Part shown: one piece after another, positions 32,868 through 41,840 of the stretch
Numbering within the stretch: position 1 is the stretch's first letter
How the letters are laid out: the number at the start of each line of letters is the position of its first letter
DNA from: Actinopolyspora saharensis
GTDB taxonomy: Bacteria; Actinomycetota; Actinomycetes; Mycobacteriales; Pseudonocardiaceae
Assembly: GCF_900100925.1 (NCBI RefSeq)
Contig: NZ_FNKO01000002.1
Coordinates: 682,001-746,000, forward strand
Length of the DNA stretch: 64,000 nt
Direction: 5' to 3'
Notes under the pieces: model-generated
Seen by the model: the letters and a program-made list of their open reading frames with translations, nothing else
Databases searched by the model: none
Told to the model about the DNA's origin: nothing
Position numbers and translations under genes: made by a program

Positions 32868-33653
32868 GTGTCCGATACCACCCAGCCGCTGTTCCAGTTC
32901 GCGGGCGACCGGTTCCTGCCCACCGAGGCGGCGGGCAACCCGTGGGGAGAGCTGACCGGCGGCGGCCCCGTCGCCGGGCTGCTCGCCAGGGCCGTAGAGC
33001 GGAGCCTCACCGATCCCGAGCTGTTCGTCGCCCGGATGACCTTCGACCTGATGCGCCCGGTGCCCCGCCGCGAGGTGTCCGTGTCGACGACGACGCTGCG
33101 CTCCGGCAAGAGACTCCAGGTGATCCAGGCCGAACTGGTCTGCGACGGGGAGGTCCGCACGCGGGCGACCGTTCAGGCGCTGCGCCCCACCGAGCTGGAG
33201 GGGCCCGCCGACGAGCCGGGCGCGCCCTTCCCCGGGCCCGCGGGAATCGCCGACGGCTCGCTGATCCCTCCCGAGCTGGGGCTGCGCTGGGGCGTGCACG
33301 ACGTGGTCGACGTCCGCTGGATCGACGACCAGAGCAGCCCCGACGCCAGCAGGGTGTGGATGCGCATGCCCGTGCCGCTGCTGCCCGGGGAAGCGCTCAC
33401 CCCCCTGGTGCACACCGCCACGCTCGTGGACTGCATCAGCGCGGCCAGCCCCGTCGGCGAGCTGTTCGGCCCGTGGATCAACACCGACATCACCTGCTAC
33501 CTGCACCGGCAACCCGCGGGCGAGTGGCTCGGCATGGAGATCAGGCGCGAGGTCGAGACCAGCGGCATCGGCCTGGCCCGCGCGCGACTGTTCGACCCGC
33601 ACGGGCCGGTGGGCAGCGCCCAGGAGGCCGTGCTCGTCAACGAGCTCGGCTGA
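32868..33653 (+). CDS. thioesterase-family protein (TesB-like hot-dog)
   Basis: A 261-aa protein of the actinobacterial acyl-CoA thioesterase family with a double hot-dog layout. The N-terminal half has GNPWGELTGGGPVAGLLARAVE near residue 24 and the strand RMTFDLMRPVPRREVSVSTT near 62 (region); the C-terminal half has LVDCISAASPVG near 188 and the strand-rich end WINTDITCYLHRQPAGEWLGME. It should hydrolyse acyl-CoA thioesters, with a substrate not known. GTG 32868 follows a 103-bp gap. A hairpin separates it from purE. Confidence 0.85.
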   Translation: MSDTTQPLFQFAGDRFLPTEAAGNPWGELTGGGPVAGLLARAVERSLTDPELFVARMTFDLMRPVPRREVSVSTTTLRSGKRLQVIQAELVCDGEVRTRATVQALRPTELEGPADEPGAPFPGPAGIADGSLIPPELGLRWGVHDVVDVRWIDDQSSPDASRVWMRMPVPLLPGEALTPLVHTATLVDCISAASPVGELFGPWINTDITCYLHRQPAGEWLGMEIRREVETSGIGLARARLFDPHGPVGSAQEAVLVNELG

Positions 33654-33724
33654 GGCGGCCGGTGTCCCGGTGCGGCTGGTCGGTCGCGGAACAGCCCGCC
33701 GTTGCGGGGCTCGGGATTCCGAGC

Positions 33725-33743
33725 ACGCCGCCTCCGGCGGCGT
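33725..33743. terminator. bidirectional hairpin between thioesterase and purE
   Basis: A perfect 8-bp inverted repeat (ACGCCGCC/GGCGGCGT) with a TCC loop lies at the junction of two converging genes, touching the purE stop. Confidence 0.6.
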
Positions 33744-34316
33744 TCAGTCCTGCTCGGCCCGCTCCTGCAGCGCGGAGTGCTTGTCCAGCACCTTGTTCTC
33801 CAGCCCGTCCTGGTACTCGGCCATGCGGGTGCGCAGCCTGCTGCCCAGCTCACCGGAGTCCGCCGCGAGGGTGCGCACCGCGAGCAGTCCCGCGTTGCCC
33901 GCCCCGCCGACCGAGACGGTCGCGACCGGGATGCCCGCGGGCATCTGCACGATCGACAGCAGCGAGTCCATGCCGTCCAGGTGCTTCAGCGGCACGGGAA
34001 CCCCGATCACGGGAAGCACCGTGGCCGAGGCGACCATGCCGGGCAGGTGCGCCGCGCCCCCGGCACCCGCGATGATCACCCTGATGCCGCGGTCGGCCGC
34101 ACCGCGCGCGTAGTCCAGCATCCGCTGCGGAGTGCGGTGCGCCGAGTACACCCCCACCTCGTAGGGGACGTCGAACTCGGTCAACGTCCGACCCGCTTCC
34201 CGCATCACCGACCAGTCCGAGTCGCTGCCCATGACCAGGCCGACCAGTGGATCCCCGGAACGCTGTTCACCGGACTCCGCCAAGACTTCCTCCCGATACG
34301 CGGCTGGATTGCTCAC
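33744..34316 (-). CDS. purE: N5-carboxyaminoimidazole ribonucleotide mutase
   Basis: PurE moves the carboxyl group of N5-CAIR to give CAIR in purine synthesis. The 190-aa protein has all class I motifs: [11 protein letters not shown] near residue 28, [11 protein letters not shown] near 56 (active-site His) and [15 protein letters not shown] near 82. The first 22 residues are an extra polar leader; a shorter start is possible. It is on the same strand as purK, but 2.4 kb of accessory genes lie between them; the two are normally adjacent. Confidence 0.95.
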   Translation of the reverse strand: MSNPAAYREEVLAESGEQRSGDPLVGLVMGSDSDWSVMREAGRTLTEFDVPYEVGVYSAHRTPQRMLDYARGAADRGIRVIIAGAGGAAHLPGMVASATVLPVIGVPVPLKHLDGMDSLLSIVQMPAGIPVATVSVGGAGNAGLLAVRTLAADSGELGSRLRTRMAEYQDGLENKVLDKHSALQERAEQD

Positions 34317-34471
34317 CGCAGAGCCTAGACGGTCGGCCGTGCCCCGGTGGAAGTAGCACCCGGGGCGCCCGGGGCGGGGAGGTGGCTCGTGGCGACTCGT
34401 GACCGCCCCGACCCCTCCCCGGCCACACGGGCCCTCACCCGCCCTCGGACGCGGGGAGCGGAGGAGCTCGA

Positions 34472-34933
34472 TCAGGAGGAACCGCCGCCGTCACTGCTGC
34501 CCCAGTTGCACTGGTGCTGCTGGGGGTTGTCCGACTTCCAGCCGGGGTTGGACGGCCGGTCGGACTCCATGTTCCACTCCTTCTCCTTGCGGGCGAAGGC
34601 GGCGTGGCAGTCGAACTGCTGGCGCAGCGTGTCCTCGTTCGGGAAGGTCACGCAGTTCCGCAGATCGCCCCAGGCCACGCCGACCGAGGGGTGCGGGACG
34701 CGCAGGGCGTGGCCCGGAACCAGGTTGACCTTGAACATGTCGCCCTCGTTCTGCACCGAAGCCTTGTTGATCAGGAGGCTGCCGCAGGAGCGCCAGTCCT
34801 GGTCCGGCGGCAATTGGGCGGTGTGCTCCTGGGCCGTGGCGGTTCCCATCCCCAGCAGGGAAGCGGCCAGGGCGGTGGCCGCGGCCAGCGCGAGCCGTCT
34901 GGTCGAACGGGTTGCCGTGGTGGTGCTGAACAT
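34472..34933 (-). CDS. secreted DUF2599-like protein
   Basis: A 153-aa exported protein. Residues 1-34 are a Sec signal peptide (twin arginine-like [21 protein letters not shown], cut probably after TATAQ). The mature part holds four cysteines and the DUF2599-like core [25 protein letters not shown] (about residues 100-125, region). DUF2599 proteins are small secreted actinobacterial proteins of unknown role. The last 20 residues are serine, glycine and asparagine-rich. It lies in the island that splits purE from purK. Confidence 0.75.
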   Translation of the reverse strand: MFSTTTATRSTRRLALAAATALAASLLGMGTATAQEHTAQLPPDQDWRSCGSLLINKASVQNEGDMFKVNLVPGHALRVPHPSVGVAWGDLRNCVTFPNEDTLRQQFDCHAAFARKEKEWNMESDRPSNPGWKSDNPQQHQCNWGSSDGGGSS

Positions 34934-35250
34934 CCTCGGTCCTCCACTCGCGACGGAGTCGGTCTACTGCCGCCCACCGAGCCGCGGGCGAGCCGTCGGA
35001 GCGGGCTCCGCCCGCCGCGCGCGCACGTGGTCGTTACGCACGACGGGCCCGAAACTCCGAGTCACCCAACCGAAACGCTCGGTAGTCGTCGCTGGTTGTA
35101 CCAACTCCGAAGCGCCCGGAAAACCACGTGCGAGACATCAAGCCGCCCACGCGACAATCCCACCCGATCCGGGTAACTCGGACAGAGCAGACAGGACTGT
35201 CTCGCGAGTGCCTCGCGTGCGGAGGACCGCCTCGCACGACGATCGTGGAA
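34934..35250. other. 317-bp stretch without a gene
   Basis: This region lies upstream of the secreted DUF2599-like gene and downstream of the DUF397 gene. No frame looks coding. It has a G+C-rich imperfect hairpin near 34990-35020 and should hold the promoter of the secreted gene. No repeat copy is seen. Confidence 0.5.
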
Positions 35251-35451
35251 TCAACCGTTCCGCAGCGCGGCCAGGAAGTCCCGCCACCGAGCGGCACCGA
35301 ACACCAGCACCGGCGAACCGTCCCCCTGCTTGCCGTCCCGCACACCGACCACATCGGACGAACCGGCCACCTCGACGCAGTCACCTTGCGGCCTGCTGAA
35401 GCTGGACTTGCGCCATGCGGCTTCGGCCCACGGAACCCCGCCCGCGTTCAT
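35251..35451 (-). CDS. DUF397 protein
   Basis: A 66-aa DUF397 protein: AAWRKSSFSRPQGDCVEVAGSS at about residues 11-32 (region), VRDGKQGDGSPVL near 37 and the final WRDFLAAL. It overlaps the end of the XRE gene at 35448 by 4 bp (ATGA), the classic regulator and partner arrangement. It is the second such pair in the window. Confidence 0.9.
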   Translation of the reverse strand: MNAGGVPWAEAAWRKSSFSRPQGDCVEVAGSSDVVGVRDGKQGDGSPVLVFGAARWRDFLAALRNG

Positions 35452-36326
35452 TCGGCAAACTCCTTCACTGCTCGCTGAACCAGCTTCCTGGAGTCTGACA
35501 GAGAAGCCGACACGGCGGACAGGCGTTCCATGGCCTGCTCGTAGAGTTCGATCTCACCTTCCTCCTCGTAGTAGCGAGCGTCCCCCAGCAACTCGACGAA
35601 GACGACGCCGTGATCACCGATCATCTCCTCGGGAAAGGACAGGACCTTGAACGGGTAGTCGAGCTGTCCCTCGAAAGCACCCACGCTCAGCGGAAGCACT
35701 CGCAGCTCTATCTGAGGATGTTCCATATCGTCCAACAGGGACAGCAGCTGCTCATGCATGACCTCCGCGCTTCCCTGCCTCCGATAGAGCACGCTCTCGT
35801 CCACGATCACGCGCAGGTGCGCGGGACGGAACTCGCGTTCGAAGATGTGTCGCCGACGCAATCGGAGATTGACCAGCTGCTTCGTCGAGTTTTCCGCATA
35901 CGTGGAATCCGCGCTGAATATCGCCCGGGCGTAGTTCTCCGTCTGCAACAGCCCGGGAAGGAACATGGGCGCGAAGGCGTCCACGCGAACTGCGCCGGAC
36001 TCCAGCCCCAGGTAGTGGTCGAACCACGAGGGGATCTGCGAAACCTTCTGCCACCAGTTCTCGCCTCTGCGGGCCCCGTCACGCAGAGCGCGGTAGTGCT
36101 CGATTTCCTCGCTCGCACCGTACATGTCCAGCAAGGCTTCGAGATCGCCAACGGACGGCAGGTTTCGCCCGGACTCGTAGTGCCCGATCGTCTGACGACG
36201 GACATCGAGCCGTGCTGCGGCTTCACCCTGGCCGACCCCGGCCTGCTGCCTGAGATTGAACAGCCCCATACCCAGCCATCGACGCAGCAGGATCGGACTG
36301 GAGTTCAGGAAGGGCGAGGTTGTCAA
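35448..36326 (-). CDS. XRE-family regulator with DUF5753 domain
   Basis: A 292-aa XRE/DUF5753 regulator. The helix-turn-helix is at about residues 15-70 (GLFNLRQQAGVGQGEAAARLDV, region, then RQTIGHYESGR). The DUF5753 part has PSWFDHYLGLESGAVRVDAFAPMF near 100-123 (region), LPGLLQTENYARAI near 124 and VDESVLYRR near 172. The start is TTG 36326, fixed by AAGGAG 5 bp upstream. It is divergent from a 66-aa gene at 36502, and a perfect palindrome (36409-36423) lies between them, a likely operator. Confidence 0.92.
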   Translation of the reverse strand: MTTSPFLNSSPILLRRWLGMGLFNLRQQAGVGQGEAAARLDVRRQTIGHYESGRNLPSVGDLEALLDMYGASEEIEHYRALRDGARRGENWWQKVSQIPSWFDHYLGLESGAVRVDAFAPMFLPGLLQTENYARAIFSADSTYAENSTKQLVNLRLRRRHIFEREFRPAHLRVIVDESVLYRRQGSAEVMHEQLLSLLDDMEHPQIELRVLPLSVGAFEGQLDYPFKVLSFPEEMIGDHGVVFVELLGDARYYEEEGEIELYEQAMERLSAVSASLSDSRKLVQRAVKEFAE

Positions 36327-36408
36327 CGCTTCTCCTTCGAGATGTCCGCACGTCGAAAGCGCGCCGTGAAGGCATCATCACTCGAGCGTGTTTGCGTAGC
36401 CCATTGTC

Positions 36409-36423
36409 TTGTTACCGTAACAA
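36409..36423. promoter_or_regulatory. perfect palindrome, likely XRE operator
   Basis: TTGTTAC, C, GTAACAA: 7-bp arms around one base, in the 175-bp A+T-rich region between the divergent XRE gene (36326) and the small gene (36502). Its symmetry suits a dimeric helix-turn-helix protein and its place suits control of both genes. Confidence 0.6.
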
Positions 36424-36501
36424 AACTAACCTAAACAGCGCTCTGGGTAATCCAGATCACCAGTAGAGCAGACCGGTACATCCCGTCAGGAAGGAGCCAC
36501 G

Positions 36502-36702
36502 ATGAACGGGATCGACACGGGAGTCTGGGTCGAGGTGGACGACTGCCCGATCCGCTACGCGGTGTGCGGCGACCTCGTGGAAATGGAGCTCGGCGGCCGA
36601 GGATCGGGCGTGGAACTCGTCGCCACCGAAGCGGGCCTGGCCAACCTCCTCCACAACGGCACCGCAGCGCTCCACGAGCTCCGGCGAAAGCAGCACGGCT
36701 GA
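36502..36702 (+). CDS. small protein divergent from XRE regulator
   Basis: A 66-aa protein with AAGGAG before the ATG. Sequence: a short beta-rich first half (VWVEVDDCPIRYAVCGDLVEMELG, residues 8-31, region) and a helical end (GLANLLHNGTAALHELRRK). Two cysteines are in the strand region. Such proteins are often divergent from XRE/DUF5753 genes and may be the regulated target. Function unknown. It converges on purK and a hairpin lies between. Confidence 0.75.
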   Translation: MNGIDTGVWVEVDDCPIRYAVCGDLVEMELGGRGSGVELVATEAGLANLLHNGTAALHELRRKQHG

Positions 36703-36719
36703 GCGGCTGCGCACCCCTC

Positions 36720-36745
36720 GTGCCGGTGGACGCGGCCACCGGCAC
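36720..36745. terminator. bidirectional hairpin before purK end
   Basis: A perfect 10-bp inverted repeat (GTGCCGGTGG/CCACCGGCAC) with a 6-nt loop lies between the converging small gene and purK. Confidence 0.7.
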
Positions 36746-36782
36746 CGCCGGGGGTCGCCGAACCTGCGAAGGATCGCCCGGT

Positions 36783-37967
36783 TCAGTGGATCGAGTACCC
36801 GTCGAGCCACTCGGCGTGCGCCAGCCAGTGCGCGGCCAGCCGCGCCTGCTCGCGCGCCTCGTCCATCCGGTCGCCGAGCACGTTGACGTGCCCGACCTTG
36901 CGACCGGGCCGCTCCGTCTTGCCGTACAGGTGGACCTTGGCGTGCGGGTAGCGGGCGAACAGGTGGTGCACCCGCTCGTCCACGCTCATCCTCGGTTCGG
37001 TCGGGGCGGCGAGCACGTTGCCCATCACCACGGCCGGCGCGGTGAGTTCGGTGCTGCCGAGCGGGTAGTCCAGCACGGCCCGCACGTGCTGCTCGAACTG
37101 CGAGGTGCGCGCCCCCTCAATGCTGAAGTGGCCGGAGTTGTGCGGCCGCATGGCCAGCTCGTTGATCACCAGCCCGTCGGCCGTCTCGAACAGCTCGACG
37201 GCGAGCACCCCGACGACCCCCAGCTCCTCGGCGATGCGCAGCCCGATGTTCTGGGCGCGCTGCCCGAGCTCCTCCGAGAGGTCCGGGGCCGGGGCGAGCA
37301 CCTGCACGCACACCCCCTCCGACTGCACGGTCTCCACCACCGGCCAGGCCGCCCCCTGGCCGAACGGCGAACGCGCGATCAGCACGGCCAGCTCCCTGCG
37401 CAGCGCCACGCTCTTCTCGACCATCAGCGGGGTGCCCGCCTCGAGCAGCTCGTTGACCGTGCGGTGCGCCCCGTCCGGGGTGTTCAGCACCCAGACGCCC
37501 TTGCCGTCGTAACCGCCGCGAGCGGCCTTGAGCACGCACGGCCAACCGTGCTCGGCTCCGAACTCGAGCACGTCCCCGACGCCGTTCACCTCGGCGAACG
37601 GCGGAACCGGGAGCCCCAGCTCGGCGAGCTTGTTGCGCATGACGAGCTTGTCCTGGGCGTGCAGCAGCGCGTCCGGCCCCGGGTGCACGGCGACCCCCTC
37701 GGCCGCGAGCGCCCGGAGATGCTCCGAGGGAACGTGCTCGTGATCGAACGTGACGGCGTCGCACCCGCTCGCGAACGCGCGCAGGGCGGCCAGATCGGTG
37801 TGCGAACCGATCTCCACGTTCGGCGCCACGAGAGCCGCCGACTCGCCGGGAGCGGCGGCCAGTATCTTCAACGACTGGCCGAGTCCGATGGCCGCCTGGT
37901 GCGTCATGCGCGCCAGCTGGCCACCACCGACCATGCCGACGACGGGAGTTGCGGTGCGGTGGTCCAC
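36783..37967 (-). CDS. purK: N5-carboxyaminoimidazole ribonucleotide synthase
   Basis: PurK makes N5-CAIR from AIR, ATP and bicarbonate, the step before PurE. The 394-aa ATP-grasp enzyme has VGMVGGGQLARM near residue 9, TFDHEHVP near 72, VLKAARGGYDGKGVW near 145 (ATP-grasp loop), NELAMRPHNSGH near 269 and the terminal WLDGYSIH. It starts at GTG 37967. The neighbouring order purK then GtrA matches Rv3276c-Rv3277 in mycobacteria. Confidence 0.96.
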   Translation of the reverse strand: MDHRTATPVVGMVGGGQLARMTHQAAIGLGQSLKILAAAPGESAALVAPNVEIGSHTDLAALRAFASGCDAVTFDHEHVPSEHLRALAAEGVAVHPGPDALLHAQDKLVMRNKLAELGLPVPPFAEVNGVGDVLEFGAEHGWPCVLKAARGGYDGKGVWVLNTPDGAHRTVNELLEAGTPLMVEKSVALRRELAVLIARSPFGQGAAWPVVETVQSEGVCVQVLAPAPDLSEELGQRAQNIGLRIAEELGVVGVLAVELFETADGLVINELAMRPHNSGHFSIEGARTSQFEQHVRAVLDYPLGSTELTAPAVVMGNVLAAPTEPRMSVDERVHHLFARYPHAKVHLYGKTERPGRKVGHVNVLGDRMDEAREQARLAAHWLAHAEWLDGYSIH

Positions 37968-38122
37968 AGCCCGGGTACTTTACCCGGTCCGGGTGAACGC
38001 CCCCGCACCGAGGGAGCTCAACGGCTCACCGAGGTCCGCGCCGTCTCCCCAGGGACGACGGCCAGCGCGGGGGACTTCTCCCGCCGAGCGGCAATCCCGC
38101 AGCCCGGACTCGAGAGCCCTGG

Positions 38123-39013
38123 TCAGCCGAGCGTGTCGAGCAGCTCGCAGGCCTCCGCGTACTCGGAGGGCAGCCGCAGCTGCCGCAGGCGCACCTCCTC
38201 CGCGGAGACGCACCCCGTCCGCAGTTCGGGATCGGCCCGCAGCCGGTCGGCGATCATCAGCTCGGCCCAGGCGCGCCGCTCGGCGAGTCCGCTGCGGATC
38301 CTGGTGAGCACCACGGGGGTGGACTCCCGCAGCAGGGAGAGCGTCTCCCCCGAGTCGAAGACGCTCCGGAGGACGTCGGCGGCGAGCACCACCCCCATCA
38401 TCCTGGCCCAGCGGCCGGTGCGCTCCGACAGCGGCAACGTGACCGCGAGCAGCTCGTAGCGGTCCGCCTCCCACACCTGTCCCCGGTTCCCGTCCCCGCT
38501 GGTTTCGCAGTACACCTCGTGCAGCCGCATCCGGAGGTAGGCCTGCGTGGTCAGCCCGGTCAGGGCATCGACCACCTCCCGGGCAGTCGAACGCCCCGCC
38601 ACCACATCCGCCCAGGCCACGGCCGTGCGGTGCAGCAGCTCGGCAGGAAGCCGGGAACAGTCGCCGGTCACCAGGGCGTCTCCGGTCTGCTCCCCGAGGG
38701 ACACCGCGTGCAGCACCGCCAGGTCCCGCAACGTCTCGTCCAGCCCGATCCCCGCCGCGGCGCGCTGCTCACCGAGCTCGGTCACCGCGTCGGACAGCTC
38801 CTCCTCCCCCAGCACTGCGTCGCAAACCCGGTCCACCCCGGAGCAGGACCAATCGGCCGGGAACGGCCACCCGGCGGCCAGCGTCGCGCTCCTCCACCGC
38901 GCCCGGAGCGCTCGTCTGCGCTCACGCACGCCGAAAGCCAAGTGTGCTGCCTCCGCAGCGGCGCCCGCGTCCTCCTCGCTCGGCCACCGGGACAGTTCGT
39001 CGGACGGTCTCAT
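38123..39013 (-). CDS. conserved-type protein of unknown function
   Basis: A 296-aa soluble protein, mostly helical, with no membrane span. Residues 150-165 (ALTGLTTQAYLRMRLHEVY) recall the DPLTGL...YLRxRL entry of GGDEF domains, but no GG(D/E)EF follows, so cyclase activity is not expected. The last part (LRQLRLPSEYAEACELLDTLG) is a helix-rich tail. GGAGG sits before ATG 39013. It is divergent from the ECF fusion gene at 39191 and could be involved in its control; that is context only. Confidence 0.8.
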   Translation of the reverse strand: MRPSDELSRWPSEEDAGAAAEAAHLAFGVRERRRALRARWRSATLAAGWPFPADWSCSGVDRVCDAVLGEEELSDAVTELGEQRAAAGIGLDETLRDLAVLHAVSLGEQTGDALVTGDCSRLPAELLHRTAVAWADVVAGRSTAREVVDALTGLTTQAYLRMRLHEVYCETSGDGNRGQVWEADRYELLAVTLPLSERTGRWARMMGVVLAADVLRSVFDSGETLSLLRESTPVVLTRIRSGLAERRAWAELMIADRLRADPELRTGCVSAEEVRLRQLRLPSEYAEACELLDTLG

Positions 39014-39190
39014 CCGGCCTCCAAAACTCGTGACTCCCGTGAGTGGAGACGTGTGGATCCGTCCCCCATGACGGTGATGCGAATAGCGTTCACCCGAAGG
39101 CTTCGATCAGAATCCCCGCTGAGTAGAGTCGGCCGAACCGCGTGCAAACCAGACCGACTGTCGGGGACCGAACGAGGGGAGAGCACTAGC

Positions 39191-41716
39191 GTGGGAACCG
39201 CCCCGGGCGCATTCGAGGACTTCGAGGACGCCGGTGACAACGAGCTCATCGAAGCCGTGCGCGGTGGTTCTGGTGAGGCGTACGGCGTGCTCTACCAACG
39301 GCACGTCTCCGCCGCCCACAACATGGCCAGGCAACTGACCGGTTCCTCCGCCGAAGCCGACGACCTCGTGTCCGAGGCCTTCGCGAAGGTGCTCACGGGG
39401 TTACGTTCCGGCCAGGGACCGAACACCGCCTTCAGGGCCTACCTGCTCACCACGATCCGCCGCACCGCCTACGACCGCACGCGCAAGGACCGCAAACTGC
39501 AGTACTCGGACGACATCTCGGCCGAGGAGAACCCCGATCTGCGCGTCCCGTTCACCGACACGGCCGTGGCCGGTCTCGAACGCTCCCTGGCGACCCAGGC
39601 CTTCAACCGGATCCCCGAGCGCTGGCAAACCGTGTTGTGGCACCTGGAGGTCGAGGGGCAGTCCCCCGCCGAAGTCGCCCCGCTGCTCGGGCTGACCCCG
39701 AACGGGGTCTCCGCGCTGGCCTACCGCGCCCGCGAGGGACTGCGGCAGGCCTACCTGCAGGTCCACCTGGGCAACCTCGAGAACTCGGGGCAGGACCTGG
39801 AACGGTGCCGGGCCACCGTGGAACGTCTGGGCGCCTGGACCCGCAAGGGGCTCTCCAAGCGGGAAACCGCCCAGGTCGACAACCACCTGGACTCCTGCGA
39901 TCGCTGCACCGCGCTGGCCGAGGAACTGGGCGACATCAACGGCGGTCTCCGCCTCGTCGTCGCGCCCTTCCTGCTCGGCGCCGGAGCGGCGGGTTACCTG
40001 GCGGGCAAGTCCGGCGGAGCGGCGGCAGCCGCCGGAGCAGGCGCCGCGGGCGGAGCGGCCGGGGCAGCGAGCGCGGCGAGCTCCCTGCCCCGGCAGCTCG
40101 CCGGGACGGTCGCCTCCACCGTGGCCCTCGTCGTGGCAGTCGCCGTCGGCCTCGCGGCGGGTGGTCAGCAGTCCACCCCGAGCGCGGCCCAGCCTCCCCC
40201 GGAGAAAACCACCCCGGCTCCGCCCGAACCGTCCGAACCCGCTCCCGAGGAACCGGACCGGCCCCCGTCGCCCTCCTCACCACCGCCGGAGCCGCCCCCG
40301 CAGCCCGCGGAACCGGACCGGTCACCCCCTCCCGCGCCCGAAGAGCCCGATCTGGTCGCCAGCGGCCCCGGCGAACCGATACGGCTCGTCGCGGGAGGCG
40401 ATCCGGCCACGCTGCCGATCGAGCTCCGCAACAACGGCGCGGCCGTCTCGGACCCGATCACCGCCGAGTTCTCCCTGCCGGAGGGCATCACGGCCACGCT
40501 GCCGAGCGACTCCCCCGCGGAGCGGGCCGACCCCGAACCCGCGAGCAGCGAACCAGCGAGCACCGGCCCCGCGTGGGTGACGACCGACTCCACCACCACG
40601 GCCGCCGCCGCTGCCGAGCAGCGGGAACCGCAGTTCGACTGCACCCGCGCCGACGCCGTGCTGACCTGCACCACGAACCGGGGACTGCGCCCCGGGGAGA
40701 CGATGAAGCCGAGCTTCTCGCTGCGGGCAGGCGAGGACGCCCGGAACGGCGAGATCGGGGTCGACCTCACCACGGCAGGGGGGATGTCACTTTCGCTCGC
40801 CGACGTGCGGGTCCACGTGGCCCCCGACGACGAGCCCGGGGTGCGGGTCACCGCGCGGAGCTGGTCCGGGGTTCCGTGGCTGGCCTCGCGGGTGCACGCC
40901 AGCGTGCGCAACACCGGGGACACGACCGGCCCCGCCCGGCTCTCCTTCGAACTGCCGGAAGGGATCAGGCCGATGCACCTCCCCGAGGGGTGTGAGCACG
41001 TCGAGTCGAAGGTGCGCTGCACCGAAGAGCTGTCCCCCGGACAGCGGACCGAGTTCGCGGTGTGGCTGCGCGACGCGCGCTGGTTCTCGCTGCGCACCCC
41101 CACACCGGAGGACCTGCCGTCCACGCCCGCGGTCGAGTGGACGAAGCCCACGCGGATGTCGGTGACGGCCACGCTGGACCTGGCGCGGGACAGCGAACTC
41201 GTGAAGCTGGAGTCCTGGTGCTCGCGGTTGCCCGACCACTGGGACTTCCCCGACAGCTGGGACCTCCCCGGCGAGCACTCGCCGGACACCGGGCAGGGCC
41301 CCTCCTCGGAGACCCGGCGACCGAACGAGGACCGGCCGCGGGAAACCCCCGAACCACCCCGCGCTCCGGAATCAGCACCGGAGCGGACGCCGGAATCGAC
41401 GCCGGAACGCACCCCGGAGTCGACAGCGGAGCGGACGCCGGAAAGCGGCTCGGACTCCGCGGAGCAGCGGCCTGCACCGGGAACCACCGGGCAGGACTCC
41501 CCGGCGAGCACCGACCCCTCCCCCGGCGACGACGGTGGTGCCGAACACCGCGGGAAGCAGCAGGACGCGCCGCAGGAGACCGCCACGCACCAGCGGCGGG
41601 AGGCCACCCCCTCCGGCGAACCGGAAAGCGAGCAGGAGGACCGCGGGACCGGCGGAACCGATCCGCTCTCCCGGTGGATGGACGAGAACCGACTCACGGG
41701 GCTGCTCGGGCAGTGA
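39191..41716 (+). CDS. ECF sigma factor fused to zinc-finger anti-sigma-like, membrane and extracellular domains
   Basis: An 841-aa single polypeptide. Residues 1-190 are an ECF sigma factor: region 2 (EAYGVLYQRHVSAAHNMARQ, region; DDLVSEAFAKVLTGL) and region 4 (LWHLEVEGQSPAEVAPLLGLTPNGVSALAYRAREGL, about 152-187, region). Residues 205-250 carry a zinc-finger anti-sigma-like H-x3-C-x2-C (HLDSCDRCTALAEEL). About 258-320 hold glycine and alanine-rich hydrophobic spans (APFLLGAGAAGYLAG and GTVASTVALVVAVAVGLAAGG). Then come a proline-rich stalk (325-395), two beta-rich outside domains (400-700), and a tail with PERTPEST-like repeats. The layout fits the ECF group called ECF52, where sigma and sensor are one protein. 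The start is GTG 39191 after GGGGAGAG. Confidence 0.92.
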   Translation: MGTAPGAFEDFEDAGDNELIEAVRGGSGEAYGVLYQRHVSAAHNMARQLTGSSAEADDLVSEAFAKVLTGLRSGQGPNTAFRAYLLTTIRRTAYDRTRKDRKLQYSDDISAEENPDLRVPFTDTAVAGLERSLATQAFNRIPERWQTVLWHLEVEGQSPAEVAPLLGLTPNGVSALAYRAREGLRQAYLQVHLGNLENSGQDLERCRATVERLGAWTRKGLSKRETAQVDNHLDSCDRCTALAEELGDINGGLRLVVAPFLLGAGAAGYLAGKSGGAAAAAGAGAAGGAAGAASAASSLPRQLAGTVASTVALVVAVAVGLAAGGQQSTPSAAQPPPEKTTPAPPEPSEPAPEEPDRPPSPSSPPPEPPPQPAEPDRSPPPAPEEPDLVASGPGEPIRLVAGGDPATLPIELRNNGAAVSDPITAEFSLPEGITATLPSDSPAERADPEPASSEPASTGPAWVTTDSTTTAAAAAEQREPQFDCTRADAVLTCTTNRGLRPGETMKPSFSLRAGEDARNGEIGVDLTTAGGMSLSLADVRVHVAPDDEPGVRVTARSWSGVPWLASRVHASVRNTGDTTGPARLSFELPEGIRPMHLPEGCEHVESKVRCTEELSPGQRTEFAVWLRDARWFSLRTPTPEDLPSTPAVEWTKPTRMSVTATLDLARDSELVKLESWCSRLPDHWDFPDSWDLPGEHSPDTGQGPSSETRRPNEDRPRETPEPPRAPESAPERTPESTPERTPESTAERTPESGSDSAEQRPAPGTTGQDSPASTDPSPGDDGGAEHRGKQQDAPQETATHQRREATPSGEPESEQEDRGTGGTDPLSRWMDENRLTGLLGQ

Positions 41717-41840
41717 GCGGTGCGCAGTGCCGAACCGCGAACTCCCGAGCTCGCTCCGGGGGTGTTAAGTGCGCCACCCGCTCGGGCGAGAACCGGACCG
41801 AGGGCCCGGTGAGCGGCTCGGCACTCCGTACACTCGGCGG

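Noticed and set aside
38519..39190. Upstream extension of the ECF fusion gene frame
   Set aside because: It overlaps the divergent 38123-39013 gene, has no sigma homology and no ribosome site. The GTG at 39191 has a good one.
41380..41450. Short tandem repeats that might look like a CRISPR array
   Set aside because: They are in-frame codon repeats for PERTPES-like residues in the ECF fusion tail, with no spacers.
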